Shown one piece after another: positions 11,898 through 21,311 of a stretch of 58,082 nucleotides of DNA (position 1 is the stretch's first letter; each line of letters opens with the position of its first letter). A program made the translations under genes and the position numbers. Location of the stretch: positions 1 to 58,082 of the forward strand of contig NZ_BPQR01000020.1 in the NCBI RefSeq assembly GCF_022179345.1, given 5' to 3'. The notes beneath the pieces were generated by a model. That model was given only the letters and a program-made list of their open reading frames with translations, ran no database searches and was not told where the DNA came from. The stretch comes from Methylobacterium jeotgali. GTDB taxonomy: Bacteria; Pseudomonadota; Alphaproteobacteria; Rhizobiales; Beijerinckiaceae.

Positions 11898-14800
11898 TCA
11901 GAAGGCGTAGCGCACGCCGCCCCGAACCGCCTGGATGGTGTCGCTCGAGGCGAGCTCGGCGTCGTAGTTCACGAAGCCGGTCCAGCCGGGGGCGAGGTTC
12001 GCGCCGATCCCGACGCCGACCAGCGCCCGGTCGCGGTCGAGGCGCCGCCCGTTGACGATGAACGGCACGGTCGGGGCCAGGGCGAAGGCCGAGGAGATGG
12101 TCCGGCTGACATCCGCGAAGTCGTGGACGAAGGCCGCCTTCACGCCGAGCGTCACCGCTGTGGTGCCGAGGGTCACCGCCGTCTCCAGCCGGCCACCGAC
12201 CAGGGTGCGGGCGGAGAGGAAGTCCCGCGGCCCGATACTCAGGTTGAACGGTCCGGCCCCGACCTCGCGCACGCGGTCCTGGTCGAAGGTGTTCACCTGG
12301 AAGCCGACGAAGGGCGACAGCACCGTGCCGGGTGCCGCCGCGAAGCGGTAGCCCGCCTCGCCCGCCGACAGGAACTGGTCGCCGGAGACGCTGCCCTGCG
12401 CGCCGCCGGGCTGGAGGGCGATGGCGCCGAGCGAGCGGTTCACGCGCCCGTCGGCCCGGGCGTAGCCCACCGCGGCGTTGGCGTAGAGCGCGCCGCTGGT
12501 GATGCCGCCGTAGATGCCGACCTGGCCGTTGTCGGTATGGGCCCGCTCGCCGACCCGGTTGAGGCTGACATCGACCGAGCCGTAGCCCGCCGCGATGCCG
12601 AGCACGGTGCCGGCCTGCGGGTGGAAGTCGACGCCGGCCGCGACGCCCGCGATGGTTTCCCGGCGCCCGGCCGCGTTCGCCGTGCCGTCGACGCTGCCGA
12701 ACTGGCCGTAGCCCGTCGCCCAGAGGCCGTAGCCGCGGCTCGTCTCGATGACGCGGGGCTCCGGCACCGGCCCGCGGCGGGGCAGGTCGGCGGCGTAGAC
12801 CGCCGGCGGCAGGGTGAAGCTCTGCGGGCCGGCCTCGAAGGTCGCGGCATAGGCCCGGTTGAGGAGCTGGTCCCCGAAGGCGCGGCTGGAGCGGAGCTGC
12901 GGATCGGCGAGCGCGGCGTAGCTCTGGCCGGCGAGCCGGTCGAGGACGCCCGCGAGCGCCGCGTCGCTCTGGCTGTCGAGGGCGGCGAGCGCCGCCGTGT
13001 TGCCGGCGAGCGCCGCATCGAGGCCACCGGCCACGGCGCGCTGGTTCGCCGTTTGCGCGACGAGGCCGAAGCTCTGCTGGGCCAGCGTCACGTAGGCGTT
13101 GTTGGCGTCGCGGCTGACCGTGGCCCGCAGCAGCGTTGGCAGGCCGTTCGAGGTCACCGAGGCGAAGGCGCCGCTGAGGCCGCCCGCCGCGCTCGCCACG
13201 GTGTAGCGGGTGCCCGGCGCGTAGGTGCCGGCGGTGGCGTTGACCGCGAGCGTCCCGTTGAGGGCGCCGGTGCCGCCGACCGCCAGGCGCGAGGCCTGGC
13301 CGTTGGCGGCGATCGTGGTGCCGAGCGTGCCGGCGGCCTGCTGCACGTAGTTGCCGGTCACCGAGAGGGTGCCGAGCGGCGCGGCCGCGTTCCCCGGCGA
13401 GACGAGCCCGCCGTTGGTGAGGGTGCCGGTGATCGTGCCGGTGCCGGCGAGCGTGCCGCCGGCGCCGATGCCGGTGTTGGCCGCGAGCGCCGAGTTCACG
13501 GTGAGCGTGCCGCCGGTGACGGAGGCGCCGCCGGAGAAGGCCTGCGTGCCGCCGGCCGCCAGCGTCCAGGCGCCGTCGGCCTGCGAGAGCGTCGTGAAGC
13601 CGGCGACGTTGCTCGCGAGCGTGCCGTTGCCGGTGAGCCGCAGGGCGTTGATGCCGGCGCCGTTGGCGGTGATGTTGCCGCCGAGGCTGGAGCCGGTGCC
13701 GAGGGTGACGGTGTTGCGGCTCGCCGCCACGTCCGCGAACGTGATGTTGCCGCCGATCCGGCCGGTGTTCGTCAGCGTATGGTTGCCCATGCCGTAGACG
13801 AGGGCGCCGTTGAGGGTGCTGGCGTTCACCGTGGTGCTGTTGCGGCGGTTCGCGGTCGTGGTGTTTTGGGGGTCGGCGTCGGTGAAGCGCACGTCGCCGG
13901 TGATGACGCCGCCCACGTTGTTGGTGAGGCTGGCGTTGCCGCGGCCGTAGACTACAATCGCTTGACCAACTCCGCCGAAGACAGCGCTGGTGATCTGTCC
14001 GTCATTGACAATCGTAAAGCTCTGAGCGCGTCCCTGGATTGCACGCACGTTACTACCGTTCGCTTCGATACGACCGCTTGCTGCATTCGTAACGGTGAGC
14101 GCTCGTACGTCGTCATCTGAGTCGATGGCTGCAACAACTGACGTTCCTGGGTTAAGTATAGGTCGGAACGCCGAGATGAGGCCATTGTTAGTTATAGACA
14201 TCGACGAAATGTTTTCGCCGGCGTAAACGCCTCGCGCGCTTCTATTCTCAGTGCCTGTTGATACAGATATTGTTCCGTTGTTGACGACCCTCACGTTATC
14301 GATATCCGCGCCGGTGGAATTTGCTCGTATCCCATAAATTCTAGAAGATCCGGCAAAAGGATTGCCGAAAGGAGCAACCGTACCGTTGACGACGACGCTC
14401 GTGTTTGAGGCCGACAGATTGACGGCAATGACGTCCGGAGCAGAGATTGCGGGATCGGACGGCCCTTTCCGCAAGGTATTGTTGACGGTGAGCTGGGCGC
14501 CGGCACCCGTCACCTGGATCTGGCCGCCGACAGTCTGCGTCGAGCCGGCCCCAAGGGTCAGGTTGCCGCCGGCCACCGTGAGGTCGCCGGAGATGGTCTG
14601 GCTGGAGCCGCTGCCCGTGGTCCAGGCGCTGCCCGCGCCGGTCTGGGTGAGGCTGGTGAAGCCGGAGACCGCGCCGGTGAGCGTGCCGGTGCCGGTCAGC
14701 ACGAGGGCGTTGTTGCCCAGGCCCTGACCGGCGATGTTGCCGCCTATGCTGGAGCCGGTGCCGAGCGTCACCGTGTTCACGCTCGCGGCCACGTCGAGGA

Positions 14801-15860
14801 ACGAGATGTTGCCCGAGATGCGGCCGGTGTTGGTGACGGTCTGGTTACCGCCGCCGAAGGCGACGTTGCCGTTGATGGTGCCGGTGTTGGTGAGCGTGCC
14901 GGTACGGCGCAGGTTCACGACGGTCGTGGCCGTCTGCAGGTCCTGGTCGGTGTTGCGCACGTCGCCGTTGATGACGCCGGTCGCCGTGTTGGTGATGACC
15001 GTGTTGTAGGCGCGGGTCGTGGTCGCGCCGGCATTGCCGGCGTTGAGGGCGAAGGTGGCGATCGCCGCCTCGCCGGCCGTGGTGGTGCCGATGGTGCCGC
15101 TGTTGTTGATCTCGTACTGCGCGGCGCGCCCGCTGAGGGCGCGGGCGTTGGCGCCGGTCGCCAGGATGCGGCCCGCGGCGGCATTATTGATGACGAGCCG
15201 GTCGGTATCGTCGTCGGAATCGACGCCGGCGACCGCGGAGGTCGTCGCCGTGGCGGAGGTGCCCCGGGTCGCCTGGATCAGGCCGGTGTTGTTGATCGTG
15301 AACAGCGTCGTGTTCTCGCCGGAGTAGATGCCGCGGGCGATGCCGTTGCCGTTCTGCGTCACGCTGATCGTGCCGCCGTTGTTGACCGTGGTGCTCGCGT
15401 ACTGGGCGCCGTCCGGCGCGCTGGAGAAGGCGCCGTAGACGCGCGTCGTCGTGTTGCCGGCGGGCGCGGCGAGGGTGATCGTGCCGGTGTTGTTGAGCGT
15501 CGACAGGTCGCCCGCGAGGTTGATGCCGTAGTTGTCGCGGTTCAGCGGCGTGGTGTTGGCGAGCGTGCCGGCGTTGTTGACGGTGCTCGACCCGTTGACG
15601 CGCACGTTCGCGAAGCTCGGGTTGGCGCCGGCGCTGGTCTGCGAGGTGCCGACGCTGGCGCTGGACTGGATAGTGACAGTGAGCGCGGTGACGCCTGCCG
15701 GCGCGACGAAGCCCGTAGCCTGCGTCCCCGTGCAGTTCACGGTTTGGCCGCTCGTCGGCGTGGCGGGTTGGCAATCGGCCATCGCCTGCGCGGCGGCGAA
15801 GGTCCAGACCGGAACACTGAGCAGCAACGAGCGGCGCAATGACAAACCAAGGTTTGGCAT
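11898..15860 (-). CDS. Autotransporter with duplicated passenger and C-terminal outer-membrane beta-barrel
   Basis: A type V secreted surface protein, 1320 aa. It has a signal peptide (residues 1-28, ending AAQAMA), a passenger of beta-helix-type repeats rich in N, T and G (NNTGTI, TNTGRI, GNITF motifs; about 30-1010), and an autotransporter barrel (about 1042-1320) ending RGGVRYAF. The passenger contains two homologous units, about residues 141-445 and 508-810, sharing features such as YxGENxxxxxINNxGLI, DSDDD, TNTGRIxGNI and a VAAS-NTVTLGTGSS block. The coding DNA for about residues 460-637 (13950-14480) drops to roughly 50% GC, while flanking sequence is much richer. The function of the passenger is unknown; adhesion is possible. 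Confidence 0.9.
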   Translation of the reverse strand: MPNLGLSLRRSLLLSVPVWTFAAAQAMADCQPATPTSGQTVNCTGTQATGFVAPAGVTALTVTIQSSASVGTSQTSAGANPSFANVRVNGSSTVNNAGTLANTTPLNRDNYGINLAGDLSTLNNTGTITLAAPAGNTTTRVYGAFSSAPDGAQYASTTVNNGGTISVTQNGNGIARGIYSGENTTLFTINNTGLIQATRGTSATATTSAVAGVDSDDDTDRLVINNAAAGRILATGANARALSGRAAQYEINNSGTIGTTTAGEAAIATFALNAGNAGATTTRAYNTVITNTATGVINGDVRNTDQDLQTATTVVNLRRTGTLTNTGTINGNVAFGGGNQTVTNTGRISGNISFLDVAASVNTVTLGTGSSIGGNIAGQGLGNNALVLTGTGTLTGAVSGFTSLTQTGAGSAWTTGSGSSQTISGDLTVAGGNLTLGAGSTQTVGGQIQVTGAGAQLTVNNTLRKGPSDPAISAPDVIAVNLSASNTSVVVNGTVAPFGNPFAGSSRIYGIRANSTGADIDNVRVVNNGTISVSTGTENRSARGVYAGENISSMSITNNGLISAFRPILNPGTSVVAAIDSDDDVRALTVTNAASGRIEANGSNVRAIQGRAQSFTIVNDGQITSAVFGGVGQAIVVYGRGNASLTNNVGGVITGDVRFTDADPQNTTTANRRNSTTVNASTLNGALVYGMGNHTLTNTGRIGGNITFADVAASRNTVTLGTGSSLGGNITANGAGINALRLTGNGTLASNVAGFTTLSQADGAWTLAAGGTQAFSGGASVTGGTLTVNSALAANTGIGAGGTLAGTGTITGTLTNGGLVSPGNAAAPLGTLSVTGNYVQQAAGTLGTTIAANGQASRLAVGGTGALNGTLAVNATAGTYAPGTRYTVASAAGGLSGAFASVTSNGLPTLLRATVSRDANNAYVTLAQQSFGLVAQTANQRAVAGGLDAALAGNTAALAALDSQSDAALAGVLDRLAGQSYAALADPQLRSSRAFGDQLLNRAYAATFEAGPQSFTLPPAVYAADLPRRGPVPEPRVIETSRGYGLWATGYGQFGSVDGTANAAGRRETIAGVAAGVDFHPQAGTVLGIAAGYGSVDVSLNRVGERAHTDNGQVGIYGGITSGALYANAAVGYARADGRVNRSLGAIALQPGGAQGSVSGDQFLSAGEAGYRFAAAPGTVLSPFVGFQVNTFDQDRVREVGAGPFNLSIGPRDFLSARTLVGGRLETAVTLGTTAVTLGVKAAFVHDFADVSRTISSAFALAPTVPFIVNGRRLDRDRALVGVGIGANLAPGWTGFVNYDAELASSDTIQAVRGGVRYAF
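13950..14480 (-). other. Low-GC segment inside the autotransporter gene
   Basis: By hand count, 14221-14340 contains 59 G+C in 120 bases, whereas sequence on both sides within the same gene is visibly much more GC-rich. The segment encodes the first half of the second passenger unit, in frame, without stops. Recombination with a divergent allele or recent acquisition is the likely cause. Confidence 0.7.
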
Positions 15861-16269
15861 TCAAATTTCCCCCAAAGGCGACGTCTTTTTGTAGACTTTC
15901 GGCACACCGGCAGTCGGTTCGGCATCAGTTGTGCGGATGGGAGGCGCCGTCAATTTGTAATCCTTATTCTCTGTTCACGAAAATAAGATGATGCTCAAAA
16001 GCAACAAACTCATCATCAGATTGCAAGAAAGTATTGATGGTCATATGTATTATCGGAAATTCCTATGTTACGAACAGGAATTAATGATCGGGACAAAAAG
16101 GCAATTGGAGCAAGTTCACGGGGCCGTGATCGGACCGGCCGTTCCGCCGGTCGGGTCGATCCGGTGATTCTCGTCGTGCCGGCAAAGCATCGGCCCGTGC
16201 TGGACCCTCGACGGGCGAGAGCTACCTAACCGTCCGGCGCCGTGGCGGAGCGGCGAAGAAGGAGCCTGC
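15861..16269. other. AT-rich intergenic region upstream of the autotransporter (409 bp)
   Basis: No gene is seen. Bases 15961-16080 contain only 41 G+C in 120 (hand count), far below the rest of the window. The stretch should hold the minus-strand autotransporter promoter and leader, and the plus-strand promoter of the flavin reductase. The AT-richness suggests foreign origin or a nucleoid-protein-bound control region. I could not identify a confident -35/-10 pair. Confidence 0.6.
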
Positions 16270-16848
16270 ATGTCCCTCGTCATCCCGGTCATCCTCGGCA
16301 GCGTGCGCTCGGACCGGCAGGGCATCCGGGCGGCGCGCTTCCTGATCGCCCGCCTGGAGGAGCGCGGGCACGAGGCGCCCCTCGTCGATCCCGCGGAGCT
16401 GAAGCTCCCGATCCTCGACCGGATGTACAAGGAGTACCCGAAGGGCGGCGCGCCGGCCGTGCTGGAGGATCTCGCCGGGCTGCTGCGCCGGTCCGATGCG
16501 TTCCTCGTCGTCTCGGCCGAATACAACCACTCGATCCCGCCGGCCCTGTCGAACACGCTGGATCACTTCCTCGAGGAGTATTCGTGGCGGCCTTCCGGCA
16601 TCTGCTGCTACTCCGCTGGACAGTATGGCGGCGTGCGCGCCGCGATGCAGCTGCGCGCCATGCTGGCCGAGCTCGGCACGTCGAGCATTCCCTCGCTCCT
16701 GCCGATTCCCCGTATCGGCAAGGCCCTCGACGAGGCCGGGACCCCGGCCGAGGAATGGCTCGGCAAGGCCGCCGGCCGCTTCCTCGACGAGCTCGTCTGG
16801 TACGCCGAGGCGCTGAAGGCGCAGCGCGCCGGGGGCACGCCCTACTGA
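16270..16848 (+). CDS. NADPH-dependent FMN reductase family oxidoreductase
   Basis: A flavodoxin-fold flavoprotein of the FMN_red family, 192 aa, normal length, cytoplasmic. Features are the N-terminal phosphate-binding GSVRSDRQG, the SAEYNHSIPPALSNTLDH motif (family PEYN-S-P-LKN--D) and the SAGQYGG loop. Substrate cannot be predicted; relatives reduce FMN, quinones, chromate or azo dyes. GAAGGAG precedes the ATG. It is transcribed away from the AT-rich region; a small hypothetical gene follows after 55 bases. Confidence 0.85.
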   Translation: MSLVIPVILGSVRSDRQGIRAARFLIARLEERGHEAPLVDPAELKLPILDRMYKEYPKGGAPAVLEDLAGLLRRSDAFLVVSAEYNHSIPPALSNTLDHFLEEYSWRPSGICCYSAGQYGGVRAAMQLRAMLAELGTSSIPSLLPIPRIGKALDEAGTPAEEWLGKAAGRFLDELVWYAEALKAQRAGGTPY

Positions 16849-16903
16849 GCGACTGGCATCACCCTTGCCCGATCCCGGCGAGCGCCGCCGAACCGAGGAG
16901 ACC

Positions 16904-17242
16904 ATGACCGAGGCCGCATCCACCGCCCGCACCCTGCTCTCGGGGCTCGTCAAGGCCGCGCTGATGTCGGACGACCGCGCCAGTCTGCTCTGGCGGGAGG
17001 AGGCGGCACGCGGGCTCGCCGCCCTGCGCGCGGCGCCCGAGGCGGCCCGCGCGCTCAGGCTCGACGGCCTCTGGACGCTCGCCGTGCAGGATGCCGAGGC
17101 GCCGGAGTTCCGCGAGGAGGAGGGGCGCGTCTCGTTCGGGTTGCCGGCCGCCTGCCCGTTCGGCGTCGAGGAACTGCTGGACGAGGGCTTCGGTCTCGAC
17201 GAGGCGGTGGAGCGCGTGCGCAAGTCCGCCGCCACCGGCTGA
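16904..17242 (+). CDS. Small conserved-type hypothetical protein
   Basis: 112 aa, predicted cytoplasmic, rich in Ala, Glu and Leu and mostly helical. No signal peptide or membrane segment and no motif I recognise. The C-terminal part reads LPAACPFGVEELLDEGFGL, possibly a small ordered domain. I chose ATG 16904 because GAGGAG lies just before it; longer in-frame starts lack this. It lies between the flavin reductase and rnr in the same direction. Function unknown. Confidence 0.6.
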   Translation: MTEAASTARTLLSGLVKAALMSDDRASLLWREEAARGLAALRAAPEAARALRLDGLWTLAVQDAEAPEFREEEGRVSFGLPAACPFGVEELLDEGFGLDEAVERVRKSAATG

Positions 17243-17365
17243 CGGCTTCGCGGGGGATGACGGGCGCAAGGCGGCCCCGCCGCCGTTGCCCCGGAGCGCT
17301 TCGGCGCCCATCTTCCCGGGACGCAGGCGCTTCCCTCCCTTCCTCCGCGCCTCGGACGCTCCTTC

Positions 17366-19684
17366 TTGGCCAAACGCATTCCGAAGCCGGCAGGCTCCGA
17401 CCTTCCCGACCGTGAGCAGGTGCTCGCCTTCATCGCCTCCGCGGGAGAGAAGGTCGGCAAGCGCGAGATCGCCAAAGCCTTCAACCTGAAGGGCGCGGCC
17501 CGGATCGGCCTCAAGGCGCTCCTCAAGGAGATCGAGGCCGAGGGCGCGGTTACCCGCGGGCGCGGAGGTCTCTCGAAGGCCGGGCGCCTGCCGGCGGTGG
17601 TGCTCGCCGATCTGCGCTCCCGCGACCGCGACGGCGAGTTCCTGGCCGTGCCCGTGGAATGGGACGCCGCGCACGGCAAGCCGCCGGTGATCCTCGTCTC
17701 GCCGCCCCGCAGGGGCGGGCGCAACAGCCGCCAGCCGGCGCCCGGCATCGGCGACCGCGCCCTGATCCGCGTCGAGCCCGACGGCGAACGGGACGACCGC
17801 TACACCGGCCGCGTCATCAAGGTGATCGGCAAGAACCGCTCCGAGGTCATCGGCGTGTTCCGCGCCGGCGCCCAGGGCGGCCGCATCCTGCCCGTCGAGA
17901 AGCGGGCGCAGGGGCGCGAGATCCTGATCCCGCCGGGCGAGGAGGGGGAGGCCCGCGACGGCGATCTCGTGAGCGTCGCGCTCGAGCGCGAGACCCGCTT
18001 CGGTCTGCCGCGGGGCCGGGTGCGCGAGCGCCTCGGCTCGCTGGGCTCCGAGAAGGCGGTGAGCCTCATCGCGCTCCACCTCCACAACCTCCCCCACGTC
18101 TTCGCCGCGCCGACGCTCGCCGAGGCCGACGCGGTGAAGCCCGCGACGCTGAAGGGCCGCGAGGACTGGCGGACGGCGCCGCTCCTCACCATCGACCCGC
18201 CGGACGCCAAGGACCACGACGACGCGGTGATGGCCGAGGCCGACCCGGACGAGGCCAACCCCGGCGGCTTTATCGTCACCGTCGCCATCGCGGACGTCGC
18301 CGCCTATGTCCGCCCCGGCAGCGCGCTGGACCGCGAGGCGCTGGAACGGGGCAACTCGGTCTACTTCCCCGACCGGGTGGTGCCGATGCTGCCCGAGCGC
18401 ATCTCGAACGACCTCTGCTCGCTGCGCGAGGGCGAGGACCGGCCGGCGCTCGCCGTGCGCATGGTCGTCGGCGCCGACGGCGTGAAGCGCCGCCACTCGT
18501 TCCACCGGGTGATGATGCGCTCCCGGGCCAAGCTCGCCTACGCGCAGGCGCAGGCCGCCATCGACGGCCGCCCCGACGACAAGACCGGCCCGCTGCTGGA
18601 ACCGGTGCTGCGCCCCCTCTGGGCGGCCTACGCGGCGCTGACCAAGGCCCGCGAGGCGCGAGGGCCGCTCGCCCTCGATCTCCCCGAGCGCAAGGTGATC
18701 CTCGGGCCGGACGGCGCCGTCGACCGGGTGATCGTGCCGGAGCGCCTCGATGCCCACCGGCTGATCGAGGAGTTCATGATCCAGGCGAACGTCGCCGCCG
18801 CCGAGACCCTGGAGGCCGCCCGCCAGGCGCTGATCTACCGCGTCCACGACGAGCCGGCCCTGGAGAAGATGCGGGCGCTTGGCGAGGTGCTCGCCTCTGT
18901 CGGCATCAAGCTGCCGCGGGAGGGCGCGTTGCGCCCGGCGCTGTTCAACCGCATCCTCGCCTCGGTGGCCGGGAGCGAGCACGCGGTCTTCATCAACGAG
19001 GTCGTGCTGCGCTCGCAGGCGCAGGCCGTCTACGCGGCGGAGAACCTCGGGCATTTCGGGCTGAACCTACGCCGCTACGCGCATTTCACCTCGCCGATCC
19101 GCCGCTATGCCGATCTCATCGTCCACCGGGCGCTCATCACCGCCTGTCGTCTCGGGAGCGACGGGCTCTCCCCCGACGTGTCGGTGGCCGAGTTGAACCA
19201 GATCGGCGAGCAGATCTCCGGGGCGGAGCGCCGCGCCATGGCCGCCGAGCGCGAGACCGTCGACCGCCTGATCGCCCATCACCTCGCCGATCAGGTCGGG
19301 GCGACCTTCAGCGGGCAGATCTCCGGGGTCACCCGCTCCGGCCTCTTCATCAAGCTCGACGAGACCGGCGCCGACGGCTTCGTGCCGGTCTCGACGCTCG
19401 GCGCCGAGTATTTCCGCCATGAGGAGGGCCGGCACGCCCTCGTCGGCGAGCGCAGCGGCGAGAGCTTCCGCCTCGGCGACCGCGTGGAGGTGCGTCTCGT
19501 GGAGGCGGCCGCGGTCGCAGGGGCGCTGCGCTTCGAGCTTCTGAGCGAGGGCCGCCCGCGCTCCGGGGCGCGGCCGGCGGCCGGAGGACGGCGCGGCAGC
19601 TCTCGACCGCCCGCCGGGAAGGCCGCGCCGCCGTCGCCCGACGGCGCGCGTCATCGCGGGTCCCGGCGGCCGAAGGGCCGCTGA
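17366..19684 (+). CDS. rnr: Ribonuclease R
   Basis: A processive 3'-5' exoribonuclease that degrades structured RNA. The 772-aa protein has an N-terminal helix-turn-helix-like region (GKREIAKAFNLKGAARIGLK), cold-shock/OB domains, the RNB catalytic domain with the metal-binding DPPDAKDHDDA (about residues 277-287), HFTSPIRRYADLIVHR, and a C-terminal S1 domain (about 645-720). A basic, disordered tail ends SRRPKGR, typical of RNase R. The start is TTG 17366; I see no better candidate. The downstream order TonB_C - DUF983 - NUDIX - rpmG resembles that in relatives. Confidence 0.94.
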   Translation: MAKRIPKPAGSDLPDREQVLAFIASAGEKVGKREIAKAFNLKGAARIGLKALLKEIEAEGAVTRGRGGLSKAGRLPAVVLADLRSRDRDGEFLAVPVEWDAAHGKPPVILVSPPRRGGRNSRQPAPGIGDRALIRVEPDGERDDRYTGRVIKVIGKNRSEVIGVFRAGAQGGRILPVEKRAQGREILIPPGEEGEARDGDLVSVALERETRFGLPRGRVRERLGSLGSEKAVSLIALHLHNLPHVFAAPTLAEADAVKPATLKGREDWRTAPLLTIDPPDAKDHDDAVMAEADPDEANPGGFIVTVAIADVAAYVRPGSALDREALERGNSVYFPDRVVPMLPERISNDLCSLREGEDRPALAVRMVVGADGVKRRHSFHRVMMRSRAKLAYAQAQAAIDGRPDDKTGPLLEPVLRPLWAAYAALTKAREARGPLALDLPERKVILGPDGAVDRVIVPERLDAHRLIEEFMIQANVAAAETLEAARQALIYRVHDEPALEKMRALGEVLASVGIKLPREGALRPALFNRILASVAGSEHAVFINEVVLRSQAQAVYAAENLGHFGLNLRRYAHFTSPIRRYADLIVHRALITACRLGSDGLSPDVSVAELNQIGEQISGAERRAMAAERETVDRLIAHHLADQVGATFSGQISGVTRSGLFIKLDETGADGFVPVSTLGAEYFRHEEGRHALVGERSGESFRLGDRVEVRLVEAAAVAGALRFELLSEGRPRSGARPAAGGRRGSSRPPAGKAAPPSPDGARHRGSRRPKGR

Positions 19685-19702
19685 GCGCTGGGAGGGATGC
19701 CT

Positions 19703-20071
19703 GTGAATCGTCGGCCGCCTTCGGCTCTCGCCGCCGGCCTGTGCGCGGCGCTTCTCGCGGGCCTGCCCGCGCCGGCCTCGGCCGTCGAGAAGGCGCAGTG
19801 GGGGCCGCTCGCCTCGGCCCACGTCAAGCGCTTCCTGCGCTATCCGGCGGCGGAGCGGCGCGCGCGGCAGGAGGGCCGGGCCCTCGTCCGCTTCCGTGTC
19901 GACCGCGCGGGCCGGGTGAGCGACCCGTCGATCGTGGAAAGCGCCGGGCGTCCGGCCCTCGACCGGGCGGCGCTCGCCGCCGTGCGCGCCGCCGATCCCC
20001 TGCCGCCGCCGGACTGGCTCCCGGACGGGGATACCGTCACCGCGACCCTGCCCGTCGCCTTCCGCCGCTAG
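19703..20071 (+). CDS. Small secreted TonB C-terminal-domain protein
   Basis: 122 aa with a signal peptide (hydrophobic core ALCAALLAGLPAPASA) followed by a single TonB_C-like domain (YPAAERRARQEGRALVRFRV, then V-D-S-I-V-S-G-LDRAAL pattern). It lacks the proline-rich spacer and membrane anchor of real TonB, so it probably does not transmit energy by itself; it may be a periplasmic partner. I prefer GTG 19703 because GGAGG (19691-19695) is seven bases before it but only one base from ATG 19697. It follows rnr by 18 bases. Confidence 0.75.
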   Translation: MNRRPPSALAAGLCAALLAGLPAPASAVEKAQWGPLASAHVKRFLRYPAAERRARQEGRALVRFRVDRAGRVSDPSIVESAGRPALDRAALAAVRAADPLPPPDWLPDGDTVTATLPVAFRR

Positions 20072-20115
20072 CCGCCGCATGGACAGCCGCCCCGGCGGCC
20101 CTTAGGCTCGCGGCC

Positions 20116-20604
20116 ATGAGTGCATCGCCCGCGCCCGTCCGCACCGGCATCGTCGGCTCGATGCTGCGCGGCTTCCGTTGTCGCTGCCCCCATTGCGGAG
20201 AGGGGCGCATGTTCGGCCGCTTCATCAAGGTGGTGCCGGAATGCGAGGTCTGCGGCCTCGAGATGCACCATCACCGGGCCGACGACCTGCCGCCCTACCT
20301 CGTGATCTTCATCGTGGCCCACATCGTCGGCTATCTCATCCTCGAGGCCGAGCTGGGCTATGAAGTGCCGCTCTGGGTCTCGCTCACCGTCTGGCCGCTC
20401 GTCACCGTCGGCATGGCGCTCGCGCTGCTTCAGCCGGTGAAGGGCGCGGTGGTCGGCCTGCAATACGCGCTTGGCATGCACGGCTTCGCCGCGCTACCTC
20501 GGCCGCGAGACGAGCTCCGCGCCGAAGGGGAGGGGCCGGCCGGGGAGACGCCGCGTGGAGCCATCGACGGACGGATCGCCGGCGCCGGGATCGGCCACGC
20601 CTGA
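20116..20604 (+). CDS. DUF983 family membrane protein
   Basis: 162 aa. The N-terminal portion carries two CxxC pairs (CPHCGEGRMF and CEVCGLEMH), which look like a zinc ribbon, followed by HRADDLPPY and two membrane segments (about 72-95 and 100-125). This is the DUF983 layout; biochemical role unknown. Its 3' end overlaps the NUDIX gene by 50 bases in another frame. Residues after about 135 are Gly/Glu-rich and probably disordered. Confidence 0.85.
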   Translation: MSASPAPVRTGIVGSMLRGFRCRCPHCGEGRMFGRFIKVVPECEVCGLEMHHHRADDLPPYLVIFIVAHIVGYLILEAELGYEVPLWVSLTVWPLVTVGMALALLQPVKGAVVGLQYALGMHGFAALPRPRDELRAEGEGPAGETPRGAIDGRIAGAGIGHA

Positions 20605-21295
20605 GCGGGTCCGGGCGCTGCGCCCTCGGGACGCCGCGACCCTCATCCTCGTGGAGCGGAGCCGGCGCGCGCCCCGCGTGCTGATGGGCCGGCGCAACCC
20701 GAACCTCGTCTTCATGCCCGGCAAGTTCGTGTTCCCGGGAGGCCGCATCGAGGCGGTCGACCGGCGCATGCCGGTGACGGGCGCGCTCTCCGAGCGGACG
20801 GAGGCGCTGCTGCGCACCCGTGTCACCCGCCCCGCCCAGGGACTCGGGCGCACGCTGGCGCTCGCCGCGATCCGCGAGACCTTCGAGGAGACCGGCCTCG
20901 TCGTCGGCACCCGCGAGTACGGGCCGCCGGAGACGGCGCCCGCGGGCGCTTGGCGCAGCTTCGCCGACCACGGCGCCATGCCGGACCTCGAAGCGCTGCA
21001 TCTCGTCGCCCGCGCGATCACGCCGCCGGGCCGGGTCCGCCGCTACGATACCCGCTTCTTCGCCGCCGAGCGCGGTGCCGTGGCGGCCGAGCAGCCGGGC
21101 ATCGTCGGAGAGGGGGCGGAGCTCGTGGAGCTCGCCTGGGTCCGTCTCGACGAGGCCCGCCGCCTTGACTTGCCCGGCATCACCCGCCTGATCCTAGACG
21201 AGCTGGAGGAGCAGATGGCGGGGGGCTTCGCGCCGTTCCGGCCGCTGCCCTTCCACATCATGCGCCACGGCCGCCGGGAGCGGGTGCTGCTCTGA
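20555..21295 (+). CDS. NUDIX hydrolase
   Basis: 246 aa. The core of the Nudix box is present (AAIRETFEETGLV, fitting RExxEExGx), which places the magnesium-binding glutamates. Upstream it has FMPGKFVFPGGRIE, a common Nudix substrate-side segment, separated from the box by an insertion of about 50 residues, as in the larger CoA-pyrophosphatase-like or NUDT19-like members. The substrate is therefore uncertain. I start at GTG 20555, with GGGGAG seven bases upstream; this makes it overlap DUF983 by 50 bases. rpmG follows. Confidence 0.83.
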   Translation: MEPSTDGSPAPGSATPERVRALRPRDAATLILVERSRRAPRVLMGRRNPNLVFMPGKFVFPGGRIEAVDRRMPVTGALSERTEALLRTRVTRPAQGLGRTLALAAIRETFEETGLVVGTREYGPPETAPAGAWRSFADHGAMPDLEALHLVARAITPPGRVRRYDTRFFAAERGAVAAEQPGIVGEGAELVELAWVRLDEARRLDLPGITRLILDELEEQMAGGFAPFRPLPFHIMRHGRRERVLL

Positions 21296-21311
21296 CGGGG
21301 CGGCACGCGCC

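Noticed and set aside
11796..14120. Plus-strand open frame of 774 codons opposite the autotransporter
   Set aside because: Ends abruptly at the low-GC patch, has Gly/Ala/Arg composition typical of a shadow frame, and the minus strand encodes a clear autotransporter with a barrel ending in Phe.
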